From: an uncultured Mollicutes bacterium | Lineage (GTDB): Bacteria > Bacillota_I > Bacilli_A > RFN20 > CAG-826 | Direction of reading: 5' to 3' | Length of the DNA: 20,809 nucleotides | Assembly: GCA_900540385.1 (NCBI GenBank) | Contig: UQFY01000024.1 | Coordinates: 1 to 20,809, forward strand | In this document: piece by piece, positions 7,559 through 16,573 of the stretch | How the letters are laid out: each line of letters opens with the position of its first letter | Position numbering within the stretch: position 1 is the first letter of the stretch | The notes under the pieces: generated by a model | Database searches by the model: none | What the model was told of the DNA's origin: nothing | What the model saw: the letters and a program-made list of their open reading frames with translations, nothing else | Made by a program: the position numbers and the translations under genes

Positions 7559-8643
7559 TGGAAGCTGCTGAAACAAAGAAAAGAAGCAATTTCATTGCGA
7601 ACATTTTCAAAAGGAAAGAAAGAACGTCCGCAGACGCCGGTGAAAAGAATAACTGGAAAGCGTGGCTTTATCTCGCCCCAGTTCTCATTTTGCTTGCGAT
7701 CTTCACTTTCTACCCTTTGATTAATACGATTGTCATCGCTTTTTTAAAGGACTATGACTATACTACTCAAACCAGTTCTGGCTTCACTTTAGATAATTTC
7801 TTAACTGTTTTGACTTTGGCTGGGAAAGATCCTTCCCAAAACCTCGTCTATCGTTGGAATTGTTTCTATAGCGAAGAACTAAAAGGATACGCTTACTTAA
7901 ATAGCGCAGGCGTTCTAACAAGAGTCTATTTCCAAACCGATGTACTTACCTACGCTTTGCCAAATACTCTTATTATTACCTTTGTTACCGTTCCAATTTC
8001 CATCATTATCGCTTTGTTAATAGCCGTTTGCTTGCATTCCATCAAGGCGTTTCAAAAAATATTTCAAACAATCTTCTTTGTCCCTTATGTTACAAACGCC
8101 ATTGCTGTAGGTATGGTTTTCGCCGTTTTATTCGATTCCAAAGGCATTATTAACTATCTCTTTGGGCTTGGAACAGAATTCTATTGGATTGACCATGCTG
8201 CTTCTTGGGGACATGGTATGACAGCTTTATGTATCTATATTGTTTGGCACGCCCTTCCTTATAAGATTTTGATTTTCCTCTCGGCTTTGCAAAATATTGA
8301 TAAACAATATTACGATGCCGCAAAGATTGATTGCGCTGGTAAATTCAAAACTTTCATGAACGTTACCGTTCCAATGCTTTCTCCGCAGATTCTTTATATC
8401 ATGATCACCTCATTTATCGGATCATTTAAAGAATATACCTCGGTTGTCGGCTTATTCGGCTCCCCATCTACGGACGGAGGTTCTACAAAGAATATGTACA
8501 CCATCGTCTATTATATTTACGAATGTTTAGGGGCGCCTACCACGGTATCTCGTGGCGCTGCTGCTGCTGCTTTGCTTTTCATAATCATTATGTTATTTAC
8601 GGCTATTCAGTTCCAGGTTTCAAAGAGGAGGGTACATTATTAA
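7558..8643 (+). CDS. ABC importer permease, MalF/UgpA type
   Basis: This 361-residue integral membrane protein is the first permease of the importer. After a basic cytoplasmic N-terminus (about 1-33), the first segment starts near residue 35 (WLYLAPVLILLAIFTFYPL, typical of this family). An outside loop of about 75 residues follows (about 62-136), longer than usual because of an inserted stretch around AGKDPSQNLVYRWNCFYSEE. Further segments bring the likely total to six. The EAA loop that docks on the ATPase lies at about 251-275 as YYDAAKIDCAGKFKTFMNVT. The position that is normally Gly after Asp is Cys here (C259). Its start overlaps the ATPase stop (TAATG), and the next gene begins one base after its stop, so the subunits are translationally linked. 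Confidence 0.9.
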   Translation: MEAAETKKRSNFIANIFKRKERTSADAGEKNNWKAWLYLAPVLILLAIFTFYPLINTIVIAFLKDYDYTTQTSSGFTLDNFLTVLTLAGKDPSQNLVYRWNCFYSEELKGYAYLNSAGVLTRVYFQTDVLTYALPNTLIITFVTVPISIIIALLIAVCLHSIKAFQKIFQTIFFVPYVTNAIAVGMVFAVLFDSKGIINYLFGLGTEFYWIDHAASWGHGMTALCIYIVWHALPYKILIFLSALQNIDKQYYDAAKIDCAGKFKTFMNVTVPMLSPQILYIMITSFIGSFKEYTSVVGLFGSPSTDGGSTKNMYTIVYYIYECLGAPTTVSRGAAAAALLFIIIMLFTAIQFQVSKRRVHY

Positions 8644-8644
8644 T

Positions 8645-9694
8645 ATGGAATACGATTCAAGAAATTTCTTCCAACGCCTCTTTCACATGAAATCGAGAGA
8701 ACAAAAACAAGCGGAAAGAGAGCAAAAGGAAAGTTATCAAAACATCCGTACTTCTGAGATGGTTCTCGTCATCAAAGAAGGCCATACGAATGCCCAACAA
8801 TTAGAAAAACTTCAAAGAATTGGCAAAATCATTACGTCTGTTATTACGTATGCATTCTTGCTTTTCATGAGCGTTCTCATCCTTTTCCCTTTCTATTGGA
8901 TGATTATCACTTCGTTAAAGAGCACTACGGAAATTCGTGCGACGACTCAAACTTTCTTCCCGGCCACTGTTTTGTGGACAAACTACATCACCGTTTTTAA
9001 CACGTTCGACTTCGTTACTTACGTTGGAAATACTTTGGTGGTTGGTGTTCTTTCCACGATTGGAACGCTTATCACAACAATTTTGGCTGCCTTTGCCTTT
9101 GCTCGTTTGAATTTTAGAGGCAAGGATTTTATGTTTGCCATTTTACTTGCAACCATGATGATTCCAGGCGAAATGATGGTTATTACTAACTACATCACTG
9201 TAGCAAAACTTCCATGGTATGAATTTGGGGTAGGGCAAGTCACAGGATGGCTTACTTATAAGGATTCTGTGTTTGCTTCGATGATTATTCCATTCTGGGT
9301 ATCTGTTTTCTATATCTATCTTCTTAGACAAAACTTTAAGCAGATTCCTAATGAACTTTATTTAGCTGCAAAAGTGGACGGAAAATCCGACTGGCAATTC
9401 CTTTGGCATGTTATGGTGCCTTTGGCAATGCCTACCTTGATTTCCATTTTCATCTTGAAGCTTATGGGATCTTGGAACTCTTATGTGTGGCCTCAACTCG
9501 TTACGGCAAATAATCAATCTTGGCGTTTGGTGACAAACGGTTTGCGCTCTTCCTTCACAACGACCTCTGGCGAGCCTCAGTATGGCATTCAGATGGCGGC
9601 AACGATTTTGGTCACCGTTCCGCTCTTGCTCTTATTCATCTTCTTCAGAAAGTACATTATGAAGGGTGTTGGTAGAGCAGGTATTAAGGGGTAA
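8645..9694 (+). CDS. ABC importer permease, MalG/UgpE type
   Basis: This 349-residue membrane protein is the second permease. Typical family members have about 270-300 residues. The excess is an N-terminal charged, Gln/Lys/Glu-rich stretch of about 60 residues, possibly helical, before the first segment (about 63-85, followed by PFYWMIITSLK, a family hallmark). Segments follow near 115-140, 160-180, 210-230 and 258-275, with a last one at about 318-338. The EAA loop is well conserved: ELYLAAKVDGKSDWQFLW with E237, A241, A242, D245 and G246, so this subunit keeps the usual ATPase contact. A strong ribosome site, AGGAGG, lies inside the end of the preceding gene about 12 bases upstream. The gene ends in a short gap of 53 bases before the first binding-protein gene. 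Confidence 0.92.
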   Translation: MEYDSRNFFQRLFHMKSREQKQAEREQKESYQNIRTSEMVLVIKEGHTNAQQLEKLQRIGKIITSVITYAFLLFMSVLILFPFYWMIITSLKSTTEIRATTQTFFPATVLWTNYITVFNTFDFVTYVGNTLVVGVLSTIGTLITTILAAFAFARLNFRGKDFMFAILLATMMIPGEMMVITNYITVAKLPWYEFGVGQVTGWLTYKDSVFASMIIPFWVSVFYIYLLRQNFKQIPNELYLAAKVDGKSDWQFLWHVMVPLAMPTLISIFILKLMGSWNSYVWPQLVTANNQSWRLVTNGLRSSFTTTSGEPQYGIQMAATILVTVPLLLLFIFFRKYIMKGVGRAGIKG

Positions 9695-9747
9695 AAATTA
9701 GTTACAATTCGTTAGAATGTAATATTATGAATTTAGGAGAAAAGAAC

Positions 9748-11148
9748 ATGAAAAAGAAAATTATAACTTGTGCACTTGGCCTTCTTGCGGCCATTGGCTT
9801 AACTGCTTGTATTTCTAATCCGAACAAAGGAAGTTCCTCTTTAGAAGATGCAGGGCAAACTCTTGAAGAATTTGACGCGGAAGTAGAAGCTCTTGGAGAT
9901 TTAAAAAGTCTTACTGCCGAAGTAACCTTCTGGCATACCATGGGCAAAGCCAATCAAGATGTTTTTAACACGATGATTGCTGAATTTAATAAAACATACC
10001 CAAACATCACCATTAATCACTCTCAACAAGGTGGTTATCCTGATGTAAGAAAGAACATCGCTAACGCTATCCCAGCTCATACCACCCCAACAATGGCCTA
10101 TTGCTATCCTGACCATGTTGCAGATTATTTGCCATCCGATTCTGTTATTAAACTTGATAATTATGTCAATTCTACCAAAATCGGTTTTGGTGTCGATAAT
10201 GGGCTTCACGATGGTGAAAAAGAAGATTTCATCCAAACCTACCTTGATGAAGGTGATCATTACACTTTAGAAGGAAAAGCCTTAAGTGGCTATTATTCCC
10301 TTCCATTCTCTAAATCTACTGAAGTTCTTTTCTATAACAAAGATGCCTTTGAGACATATGGGTGGAGTGTTCCTGAAACTTGGGAACAAATGTGGAAACT
10401 TTGTGCAACAATCAAAGAATCATTGCCAGACGTCATTCCTCTTGGCTATGACTCCGATGCCAACTTCTTTATCACCTATTGCGAACAAGCTGGAATTCCT
10501 TATACAACTGGTGAAGGAAACGAACACTTCTTATTCAATAATGCAGAAGCAAAAGCGTTTGTTACCAAATTAAAAGAATATGCTGATAAAGGATATTGGA
10601 CTTCCCAAGGCCTTTTAGGCTCTGGAACATACACCTCCACCAAATTCACAAACCAAGAGCTTTTGATGACCATTGGCTCGACAGGCGGAACAAAATACAA
10701 CGTTTCCACAAATTTCTCTACCGGTGTTGCTGGTCTTCCACAAGTGGACAAGAATAACGGAAAAGTCATTATGCAAGGGCCATCCATTTGTTTCTTAAAT
10801 GATTCTACCTTCAAGCAAAGAGTTGCTGGATGGTTATTCTACAAATTCATTACCAACGCCGATAATAGCGCTATCTGGTCTTCTATGACCGGCTATAACC
10901 CTGTTAGAACATCCTCTTTTACCTCAAAGAACTACAAGACATCTTCCACACCTCTTGTGAATGACGTTCTTGATTTTGCGGGAACAAAATCCAATTACAC
11001 GGACTGGTATTATGCTTCTCCAGCCTTTAAGGGATCTAGTGCTGCTCGTGAAGAAATGGATAGCCTTATGGCTGGTGTCTTAAATGGTAGTAAGACTGTC
11101 GATGCTGCATTTGAAGACGCTTATAACAATTGCTTATTTGCTGCTTAA
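9748..11148 (+). CDS. ABC importer substrate-binding lipoprotein 1 (family 1 extracellular solute-binding)
   Basis: This 466-residue protein captures the substrate outside the cell for the importer encoded upstream. The signal peptide ends in the lipobox LTAC with the lipidated Cys at 21, followed by a Ser-rich linker and a coiled, acidic stretch. The mature part opens with VTFWHTMGKANQDVFNTMIAEFNKTYPNI, typical of UgpB/MalE-like binding proteins; aromatic-rich stretches such as LFYNKDAFETYGW and TWEQMWKLC follow the family pattern. I start it at 9748 because AGGAGA (9735-9740) lies 7 bases upstream and this Met begins a proper signal peptide; an in-frame ATG at 9727 would add seven residues and has no ribosome site. 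It is a close paralogue of the next gene. Carbohydrates or phosphorylated compounds are usual ligands in this family. Confidence 0.9.
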   Translation: MKKKIITCALGLLAAIGLTACISNPNKGSSSLEDAGQTLEEFDAEVEALGDLKSLTAEVTFWHTMGKANQDVFNTMIAEFNKTYPNITINHSQQGGYPDVRKNIANAIPAHTTPTMAYCYPDHVADYLPSDSVIKLDNYVNSTKIGFGVDNGLHDGEKEDFIQTYLDEGDHYTLEGKALSGYYSLPFSKSTEVLFYNKDAFETYGWSVPETWEQMWKLCATIKESLPDVIPLGYDSDANFFITYCEQAGIPYTTGEGNEHFLFNNAEAKAFVTKLKEYADKGYWTSQGLLGSGTYTSTKFTNQELLMTIGSTGGTKYNVSTNFSTGVAGLPQVDKNNGKVIMQGPSICFLNDSTFKQRVAGWLFYKFITNADNSAIWSSMTGYNPVRTSSFTSKNYKTSSTPLVNDVLDFAGTKSNYTDWYYASPAFKGSSAAREEMDSLMAGVLNGSKTVDAAFEDAYNNCLFAA

Positions 11149-11156
11149 TAAATAAT

Positions 11157-11180
11157 AGAAGGTGGAGAAATCCGCCTTCT
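11157..11180 (+). terminator. Stem-loop between the two binding-protein genes
   Basis: AGAAGGTGGA (11157-11166) pairs with TCCGCCTTCT (11171-11180) over 10 bp with one G-T wobble and a GAAA tetraloop (a stable GNRA loop). Only TATAATTA follows rather than a run of T, so complete termination is unlikely. It fits a leaky terminator or an mRNA-stabilising element that raises the dose of the first binding protein over downstream genes. Confidence 0.65.
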
Positions 11181-11198
11181 TATAATTAGAAGAAAGAT

Positions 11199-12581
11199 AT
11201 GAATTACAAAAAGAAATTACTTACATTTTGCTTGTTACCAGCCACGATGATGGCTCTTTCTGCTTGCGGAGGGAATCCTAATAACCCATCCTCTTCTAAT
11301 GGTGACAACAATCAAAACCAAAAAGTGACCGTTACTTTTTGGCACAGCATGGGAAAAACAAACCAAGAATTGTTACAAACCATGATCAAGGCTTTCAATG
11401 ATATATATCCTAATATTGAAATCAAAGAAACCGCTGCAGCCGGTGGATATGAAGACCTTCAAACACTCGTTCTTAAGAATGTGTCAACACACAACCTTCC
11501 AACGATGGCTTTTTGCTATCCTGACCATGTTGCCCAGTATCTAGAATCTGGAAATGGTGGAATTGTTGCCAATCTCGAGTCTTTTATCAACGATGCGGAA
11601 ATCGGATTCAAAGCCGAAGAAGGCTCTCACGTTGATGAAGAAACGGGAAAAACTCTAACAGGAGTGGATGATTATGTTCCTTCTTTCTGGGAAGAGGGGT
11701 GCAATTATCAAAAGGAAGGAGTTTATAGCGTTCCATTTGCAAAATCTACCGAAGCTCTTTTCTATAATAAAGACGTTTTTGACCAAAATGGTTGGGAAGT
11801 TCCCCAAACCTGGGATCAAATGTGGAATCTTTGCCAAATTATTCGTGAAACCTATAATGAGGATGAGATCGTTGCCCCATTAGGCTATGACTCTGACTCT
11901 AATTTGTTTATTTCGCTTTGCCAACAAATGGGTATTCCTTATACGAGCACTACCGGCGATCATTATCTTTTTGATAACCCTCAAGCCAAGGCAATGGTTA
12001 AAGACCTAAAAGAAAAATTCGACAAGAAATATTTCATTACGAAAGGGAGCAGTGGAAATAATACTTACACTTCAACCAAGTTTACTAGTGGTGAAATTTT
12101 AATGTCCATCGGGTCTACTGGTGGCACGCAATACAATGGCACTCAAAACTTTGAGGTTGGCGTTGCCGAAGTTCCTGCCTATGATTTGAACTCTCCTGCC
12201 ATTATTTCTCAAGGCCCTTCTATTTGTATCTTTAACGATGCCTCGAAAGAAGAACAACGTGCCGCATGGCAATTTTACAAATTTATTAGCACTGCGGAAA
12301 ACAGCACAAAATATGCTGTTTCAACAGGATATCAACCAGTTCGCCTTTCCTCCTATAAGACTAAAAACTATATCGACTTTTCTCATGAGACAACGAATCT
12401 TATGAATAAAGTCGCCTCCTTATCTTCTTCTTTACTTAATTCTTATTTTAACAGCCCTGTTTTTGTCGGCTCTGCTACAGCAAGAAAAGAAGTTGGTAGC
12501 TTAGTGTCTAGCGTTTTGCTAGGAAGCAAGAGTGTGGATGACGCTTTCACTCAGGCTTTATCAAACTGCGTAAATTCATAA
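11199..12581 (+). CDS. ABC importer substrate-binding lipoprotein 2, tandem paralogue
   Basis: This 460-residue protein is a second solute-binding lipoprotein. The lipobox is LSAC with Cys 23, followed by a Pro/Asn/Ser/Gln linker. The core starts VTVTFWHSMGKTNQELLQTM and runs parallel to the first binding protein. In the stretch PFAKSTEALFYNKDVFDQNG and the 14 residues after it, 24 of 34 positions are identical to the paralogue. The C-terminal thirds differ more, and the stretch near residues 150-165 carries extra residues, so ligand range may differ while both still dock on the same permeases. The gene has only a weak purine-rich ribosome site (AGAAAG). It lies 50 bases after its paralogue, behind the GNRA stem-loop, and its stop overlaps the ribosome site of the nuclease gene, which ties the nuclease to the transporter operon. 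Confidence 0.9.
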   Translation: MNYKKKLLTFCLLPATMMALSACGGNPNNPSSSNGDNNQNQKVTVTFWHSMGKTNQELLQTMIKAFNDIYPNIEIKETAAAGGYEDLQTLVLKNVSTHNLPTMAFCYPDHVAQYLESGNGGIVANLESFINDAEIGFKAEEGSHVDEETGKTLTGVDDYVPSFWEEGCNYQKEGVYSVPFAKSTEALFYNKDVFDQNGWEVPQTWDQMWNLCQIIRETYNEDEIVAPLGYDSDSNLFISLCQQMGIPYTSTTGDHYLFDNPQAKAMVKDLKEKFDKKYFITKGSSGNNTYTSTKFTSGEILMSIGSTGGTQYNGTQNFEVGVAEVPAYDLNSPAIISQGPSICIFNDASKEEQRAAWQFYKFISTAENSTKYAVSTGYQPVRLSSYKTKNYIDFSHETTNLMNKVASLSSSLLNSYFNSPVFVGSATARKEVGSLVSSVLLGSKSVDDAFTQALSNCVNS

Positions 12582-12592
12582 GGAGAACGATG

Positions 12593-14065
12593 ATGAAAAA
12601 AAGATGTTTTAAATGGATTCTTCTCTCTGGCCTTTTCATGGCCGGTTTGACCTCTTGCGTCCAAGAAGGGCCTTCCTCTTCCATTGAGGGAGGAAGCCAA
12701 GAAAATAGTTCTGCTCAGTATGTCGATTACGTAAAAGAAACTCATTTGAATTATCAATATAAGGACAAACAATTCTTAAAAGACGGCGTTGGAGAGGTCA
12801 CCCTTGTCACAAAGGTCGATGGAGATACTGCACACTTCAAACAAGTTTCTGGCGATACGGGTACGATCAAAGGGCGTTACAATTGCATCGACACCCCTGA
12901 ATCCACCGGTATGCTTGAACCTTGGGGGAAAGGCGCTAGCAATTTCAATGGCGATTATCTTGCCAAAGCGAAACACATTGTTTTGACTACTGATGTTGCC
13001 GACAACGATGGGCAGGGAAAGCCTGTTTTGGATTCCACGGGCGGAAGATACCTAGTTTATGTTTGGGTTACCGAAGTGGAGAATCCAACTATTGATGACT
13101 TTATCAATCTTAATCTCGCTCTTTGCCAAGAAGGATATAGCAAGGTAAAAGGCGTTACGGGAAAAGAATATGCGGATGCTTTTACAAACGCTGCCGTTCA
13201 AGCCCAAGCTCTCAAACTTCATCTTTGGAGCGACGAGAAAGATCCTGACTACAATTATGCCAATCCAGTGAAAATCGACCTTCGTATGATTTGTGAGGGA
13301 TACGATTCGGAAGGCAAAAAATTTGATTGGGTCGGTTGCAAAGTTACTTTTGAAGCGTATGTCGCAGGCGTTGGTCCTGATCAAGGAGCCGCCTATGTTT
13401 GTAATGACATATCTTGGGCGGATGCTTCTGGAGAACATACCCAACGCTATGGCATGTATGTCTTCACCCAATATATTGTTTACAAACCTTTGCAAACCAT
13501 CGGAAATTTCTTAGAGATTTCTGGAACGGTCGCCGAATATAATGGCAACCTCCAAGTTGTTGACGTTTCTTATTCGGATTATTACAAAGACGATTATGAT
13601 ATGAAGATTCTTTCTACAGGCAATACCGATAAGGTTCAACCTTTTGAAGGATCCGCAGGAACCTTTGCTAACGACAAATATATCAATACCATGGTTTCTG
13701 TGAATTTGGTTTGCACGGGCGGTTATGCTACCTTAAACACCGCAACATCTACTGCTTATTCTTTCACTCTTTATTGCCATGATAAGGACAATACTTCTGA
13801 GGAATTGAATATTCGTATCAGCGATGTCTTAGCAATCAATTATCCAAAGACACTTACACGTATTAGAGATAACATCCCATTCTTTAAAGGCGAGAAGACC
13901 ATTGCCGAATCTATCAATAACGGCAAAAACACCGATCAAAGAAAAGTGGAATACATCACAATTACTGGCGCTCTTGTAAAATATACGACCACAAAAGGAA
14001 AAATCACATATCAAGTCAACCTTTGTAGGTCTAAAGATTTGACTTTGCACATGAGCGCAGAGTAA
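12593..14065 (+). CDS. Surface nuclease lipoprotein: staphylococcal-nuclease domain plus OB-like domains
   Basis: This 490-residue lipoprotein is a probable calcium-dependent sugar-nonspecific nuclease held at the outer face of the membrane. The signal ends in LTSC (Cys 22), followed by a Ser/Glu/Gln linker. The nuclease domain (about 64-205) keeps every residue of the staphylococcal-nuclease active site, numbered here: D78 (in KVDGDT), R95, D100 and E103 (in RYNCIDTPE, same 5- and 8-residue spacing as R35, D40, E43) and R152 (in GGRYLVYVW, matching R87). The C-terminal half holds two beta-rich OB-like units (about 228-330 and 360-490). AGGAG at 12581-12585 overlaps the upstream stop; two ATGs follow (12590 and 12593), and I prefer the second for its 7-base spacing. 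Position in the transporter operon suggests it feeds nucleic-acid breakdown products to the importer, which is inference. Confidence 0.9.
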   Translation: MKKRCFKWILLSGLFMAGLTSCVQEGPSSSIEGGSQENSSAQYVDYVKETHLNYQYKDKQFLKDGVGEVTLVTKVDGDTAHFKQVSGDTGTIKGRYNCIDTPESTGMLEPWGKGASNFNGDYLAKAKHIVLTTDVADNDGQGKPVLDSTGGRYLVYVWVTEVENPTIDDFINLNLALCQEGYSKVKGVTGKEYADAFTNAAVQAQALKLHLWSDEKDPDYNYANPVKIDLRMICEGYDSEGKKFDWVGCKVTFEAYVAGVGPDQGAAYVCNDISWADASGEHTQRYGMYVFTQYIVYKPLQTIGNFLEISGTVAEYNGNLQVVDVSYSDYYKDDYDMKILSTGNTDKVQPFEGSAGTFANDKYINTMVSVNLVCTGGYATLNTATSTAYSFTLYCHDKDNTSEELNIRISDVLAINYPKTLTRIRDNIPFFKGEKTIAESINNGKNTDQRKVEYITITGALVKYTTTKGKITYQVNLCRSKDLTLHMSAE

Positions 14066-14106
14066 TTATTTAGGTTGTTTTATCTTCAGGAAGGAGAAAT
14101 TATATA

Positions 14107-16557
14107 ATGAAGAAAAAATTGAATGTCTTGGTTCTAGCCTCAGCCCTTACTTTATTAACTGGGGTTATGGCCTCTTGTTCCCAAAGCGAGACATCGAGTG
14201 GTGATGTCTGCCAAGTAACCGAAGAAACTGCTGATTTAGCAAAAAAAGCTTTTGCTAGCATTGAGCCTTTGTATGCTTCTTGGGCTTCTACTGGCATAAG
14301 CGCTAATCAAGATTTAAAACCAACAGCTTCTAAGAAAGATGCAGCTGGTGTCAGTCATGAATTTGACGTGAAGTACAGCGCCGATGCAGCTGTTGCGGCC
14401 AATCTTTCCGTAAGTGAAGATGGCTTAAGCTTGAAAGTTGTCTCCCCAAACAGCTTGAATGGTGGCAAAGATATTAAGACGAAATTACATGTCGAACTTT
14501 TCGAAAAAGGAACCACCTGTCTTGCCTATTCTAAGGACATCAACGTCATCGTTAAAGCGACTGCGCAAATGAACCTTTCCTACATCTATTCTGTGAACGA
14601 AAAAGGCGAGAAGGTTGTTGCTGATAAGACTTCTGTTGCTTTTGACGCAATCATTGTTGGAGTCTATCCTTCCCAAGGCTTAATCGTTGGCGATGGCGAA
14701 TATGCTATGCTTCTTTTCAAAGCCTCTATGCCAAAAGATGCTAAAGTTGGTGATGCCGTCCATGTTTCCGGTACTATCAGTGATTTTAGTGGCCTCCGTG
14801 AAATTGGTAGTGGAGCAACTGTTACCAAACTCGATGCTGTTCCGGCTGGCATTACTACCCCAGTCGCATTAGAAATCGATGCTCAAAAAACACACACTAT
14901 TGGTTTTGGCGATGACAACAGGCTTACGAGAATCAAAAACGCAAAAGTTGTCAAAACAACCTATAAAGATGACAAAACCAATTTCTACATCTATGTTTCT
15001 GTTGCAGGAAAAGAATACACCGTTTTCATGAATCCAAACTATTCTGCTGATGTGATTCCTTCCTGGAAACGCGTGAGAGCTGAAGGCGAAGCAGCCAAAA
15101 TGGTTGAAGCTGGTGACGTGGTTACCTTAACTGGCTTTGTTTCAGCTTATAACGGAACTTGGCAACTTGTTTATGGCAATTGTGAAGAATGGTCTGTTGG
15201 AACTGTCTCTGTGACGGCTGCATCTACGTTTGTTTTAATCGGAAAAACAACAACCGTTACCGCTACCTTAAAGGGCGAAGCTGCTGCTTTCAAATACACC
15301 TCCTCTGATCCAACCATCGCAACCGTTGATGAAACAACCGGTGTTGTCACTGGCGTCAAAGAAGGTAAGGTTTCTATCACCGCTTCTATTGTCGTTGACG
15401 GAAAAACCTATTCCGATACATGCTATATTGAAGTTACCAAAATCACTCCAAAAACCACAACTATTTCCGAACTTCTTGGCAAAGCCAACCCTTCGAACAC
15501 TACCAATTTTGCTTGGGATACAAAGAACATTTACCAAGTCAAAGGCGTTCTTGAAGGATATGAAGGCGACGCCTACGGCAATTCTTATTTGACCGATCCT
15601 GAGAGCGGAAAAGCCATCAAGATTTATGGTTTATCCGGAACTGAGAATTCAGGTTTCTCTTATAAAGAGGGCAGCTGGTTTTATAGCAACCCAAAGAATG
15701 CTGATAAGACCGTCAAAGGTATCGTCAACAATGGCGAAGAAGTGACTCTTAATGTTATGTTCCAAGACGCGAAAGGCTTTGCGAACATCGGCGGATGGGT
15801 CGTTGAACACAAAGTAAGCGAAAAGACCTATGCTTCTACCATCAAAGCTCTTGAACACGGAAAAGCTTCCTTAAGCCTTACTGAACCACAAAAATATGGC
15901 ACAAAGGTGGAAGTTGTTGTTACTCCTACTGAGGGATATGTTGTTGATTCCGTCAAAGTAAAGACCGCTTATGGTGAAACCTCTGTCTCTGCGGATGAAT
16001 CTGGCAAGTATTTCTATAACGTTACTTGTAAGAACGAAGTGACAGTCTCTTTCAAAGAAAAAGCCGCTGAACCAAAGCCAGGCGAAGCCAAAACTATCAC
16101 TTTAAATACCCAAACCTCTTCGCTTGGAAAGGACTACGTGACGGAAGTTACTGACTTCACCGTGAATGCTGATGATTCCTCGGTATTTGCTTTTGCCGGA
16201 AATCAAGTCAAACAAAACGCACCATATACTAATAAAGAAGGTGTGACTACCCCTGGTTATTTGATGCTCAACACGAACGAAGGATATATTTTCTCAAAGA
16301 CCGCAATAAACGGAAACATCACCTCTCTTGAAATTACAACTGGAGCAAGTGCTTCTACTACCACAGAATATGCGGTTACATTTGGCTCGGCTGTTTTATC
16401 CACGAGATCAACAACAGACGGATTTGTTATCGGGAAAGGCGCCACACATACATTTACCCCTTCTTCAGATGTTACTGATGCAAAGTATTTCCAAATTGCT
16501 GCCAATGTGAAAAAAGGACAAATAGTGACCATCAAAGTCAACTATACTGCCGCTTAA
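14107..16557 (+). CDS. Large OB-fold / Ig-like surface lipoprotein
   Basis: This 816-residue protein has a lipoprotein signal ending in MASC (Cys 24). Reading along it: an Ig-like region (about 45-165), an OB-like unit (about 174-250, 'FDAIIVGVYPSQGLIVGDGE'), a second one (about 270-365), a bacterial Ig-like group 2 domain (about 366-445, with SSDPTIATVDETTGVVTGVK), a third OB-like unit (about 475-575), and a repeat-like beta domain (about 582-660, ending NEVTVSFKE). A beta-rich C-terminal domain (about 668-816) closes the chain. No catalytic motif was seen. It is the last gene of the ABC/nuclease operon, with AGGAG 10 bases before the ATG and a strong terminator after it. A role in holding nucleic acid or another polymer near the nuclease is plausible from the OB folds; polysaccharide or surface adhesion is the alternative. 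Confidence 0.8.
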   Translation: MKKKLNVLVLASALTLLTGVMASCSQSETSSGDVCQVTEETADLAKKAFASIEPLYASWASTGISANQDLKPTASKKDAAGVSHEFDVKYSADAAVAANLSVSEDGLSLKVVSPNSLNGGKDIKTKLHVELFEKGTTCLAYSKDINVIVKATAQMNLSYIYSVNEKGEKVVADKTSVAFDAIIVGVYPSQGLIVGDGEYAMLLFKASMPKDAKVGDAVHVSGTISDFSGLREIGSGATVTKLDAVPAGITTPVALEIDAQKTHTIGFGDDNRLTRIKNAKVVKTTYKDDKTNFYIYVSVAGKEYTVFMNPNYSADVIPSWKRVRAEGEAAKMVEAGDVVTLTGFVSAYNGTWQLVYGNCEEWSVGTVSVTAASTFVLIGKTTTVTATLKGEAAAFKYTSSDPTIATVDETTGVVTGVKEGKVSITASIVVDGKTYSDTCYIEVTKITPKTTTISELLGKANPSNTTNFAWDTKNIYQVKGVLEGYEGDAYGNSYLTDPESGKAIKIYGLSGTENSGFSYKEGSWFYSNPKNADKTVKGIVNNGEEVTLNVMFQDAKGFANIGGWVVEHKVSEKTYASTIKALEHGKASLSLTEPQKYGTKVEVVVTPTEGYVVDSVKVKTAYGETSVSADESGKYFYNVTCKNEVTVSFKEKAAEPKPGEAKTITLNTQTSSLGKDYVTEVTDFTVNADDSSVFAFAGNQVKQNAPYTNKEGVTTPGYLMLNTNEGYIFSKTAINGNITSLEITTGASASTTTEYAVTFGSAVLSTRSTTDGFVIGKGATHTFTPSSDVTDAKYFQIAANVKKGQIVTIKVNYTAA

Positions 16558-16573
16558 TTGACACACATAGCAT

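Noticed and set aside
7199..7576. 125-codon open frame on the minus strand
   Set aside because: It is antisense to the C-terminal part of the ABC ATPase and shows no domain or initiation signal.
9727..9747. Earlier ATG for the first substrate-binding protein
   Set aside because: The sequence from 9735 to 9740 is the ribosome site for the ATG at 9748, and the later start gives a standard lipoprotein signal.
13052..13495. 147-codon open frame on the minus strand
   Set aside because: It lies wholly antisense to the nuclease lipoprotein gene, whose conserved active-site motifs prove the plus-strand frame; its own protein has no recognisable motif or ribosome site.
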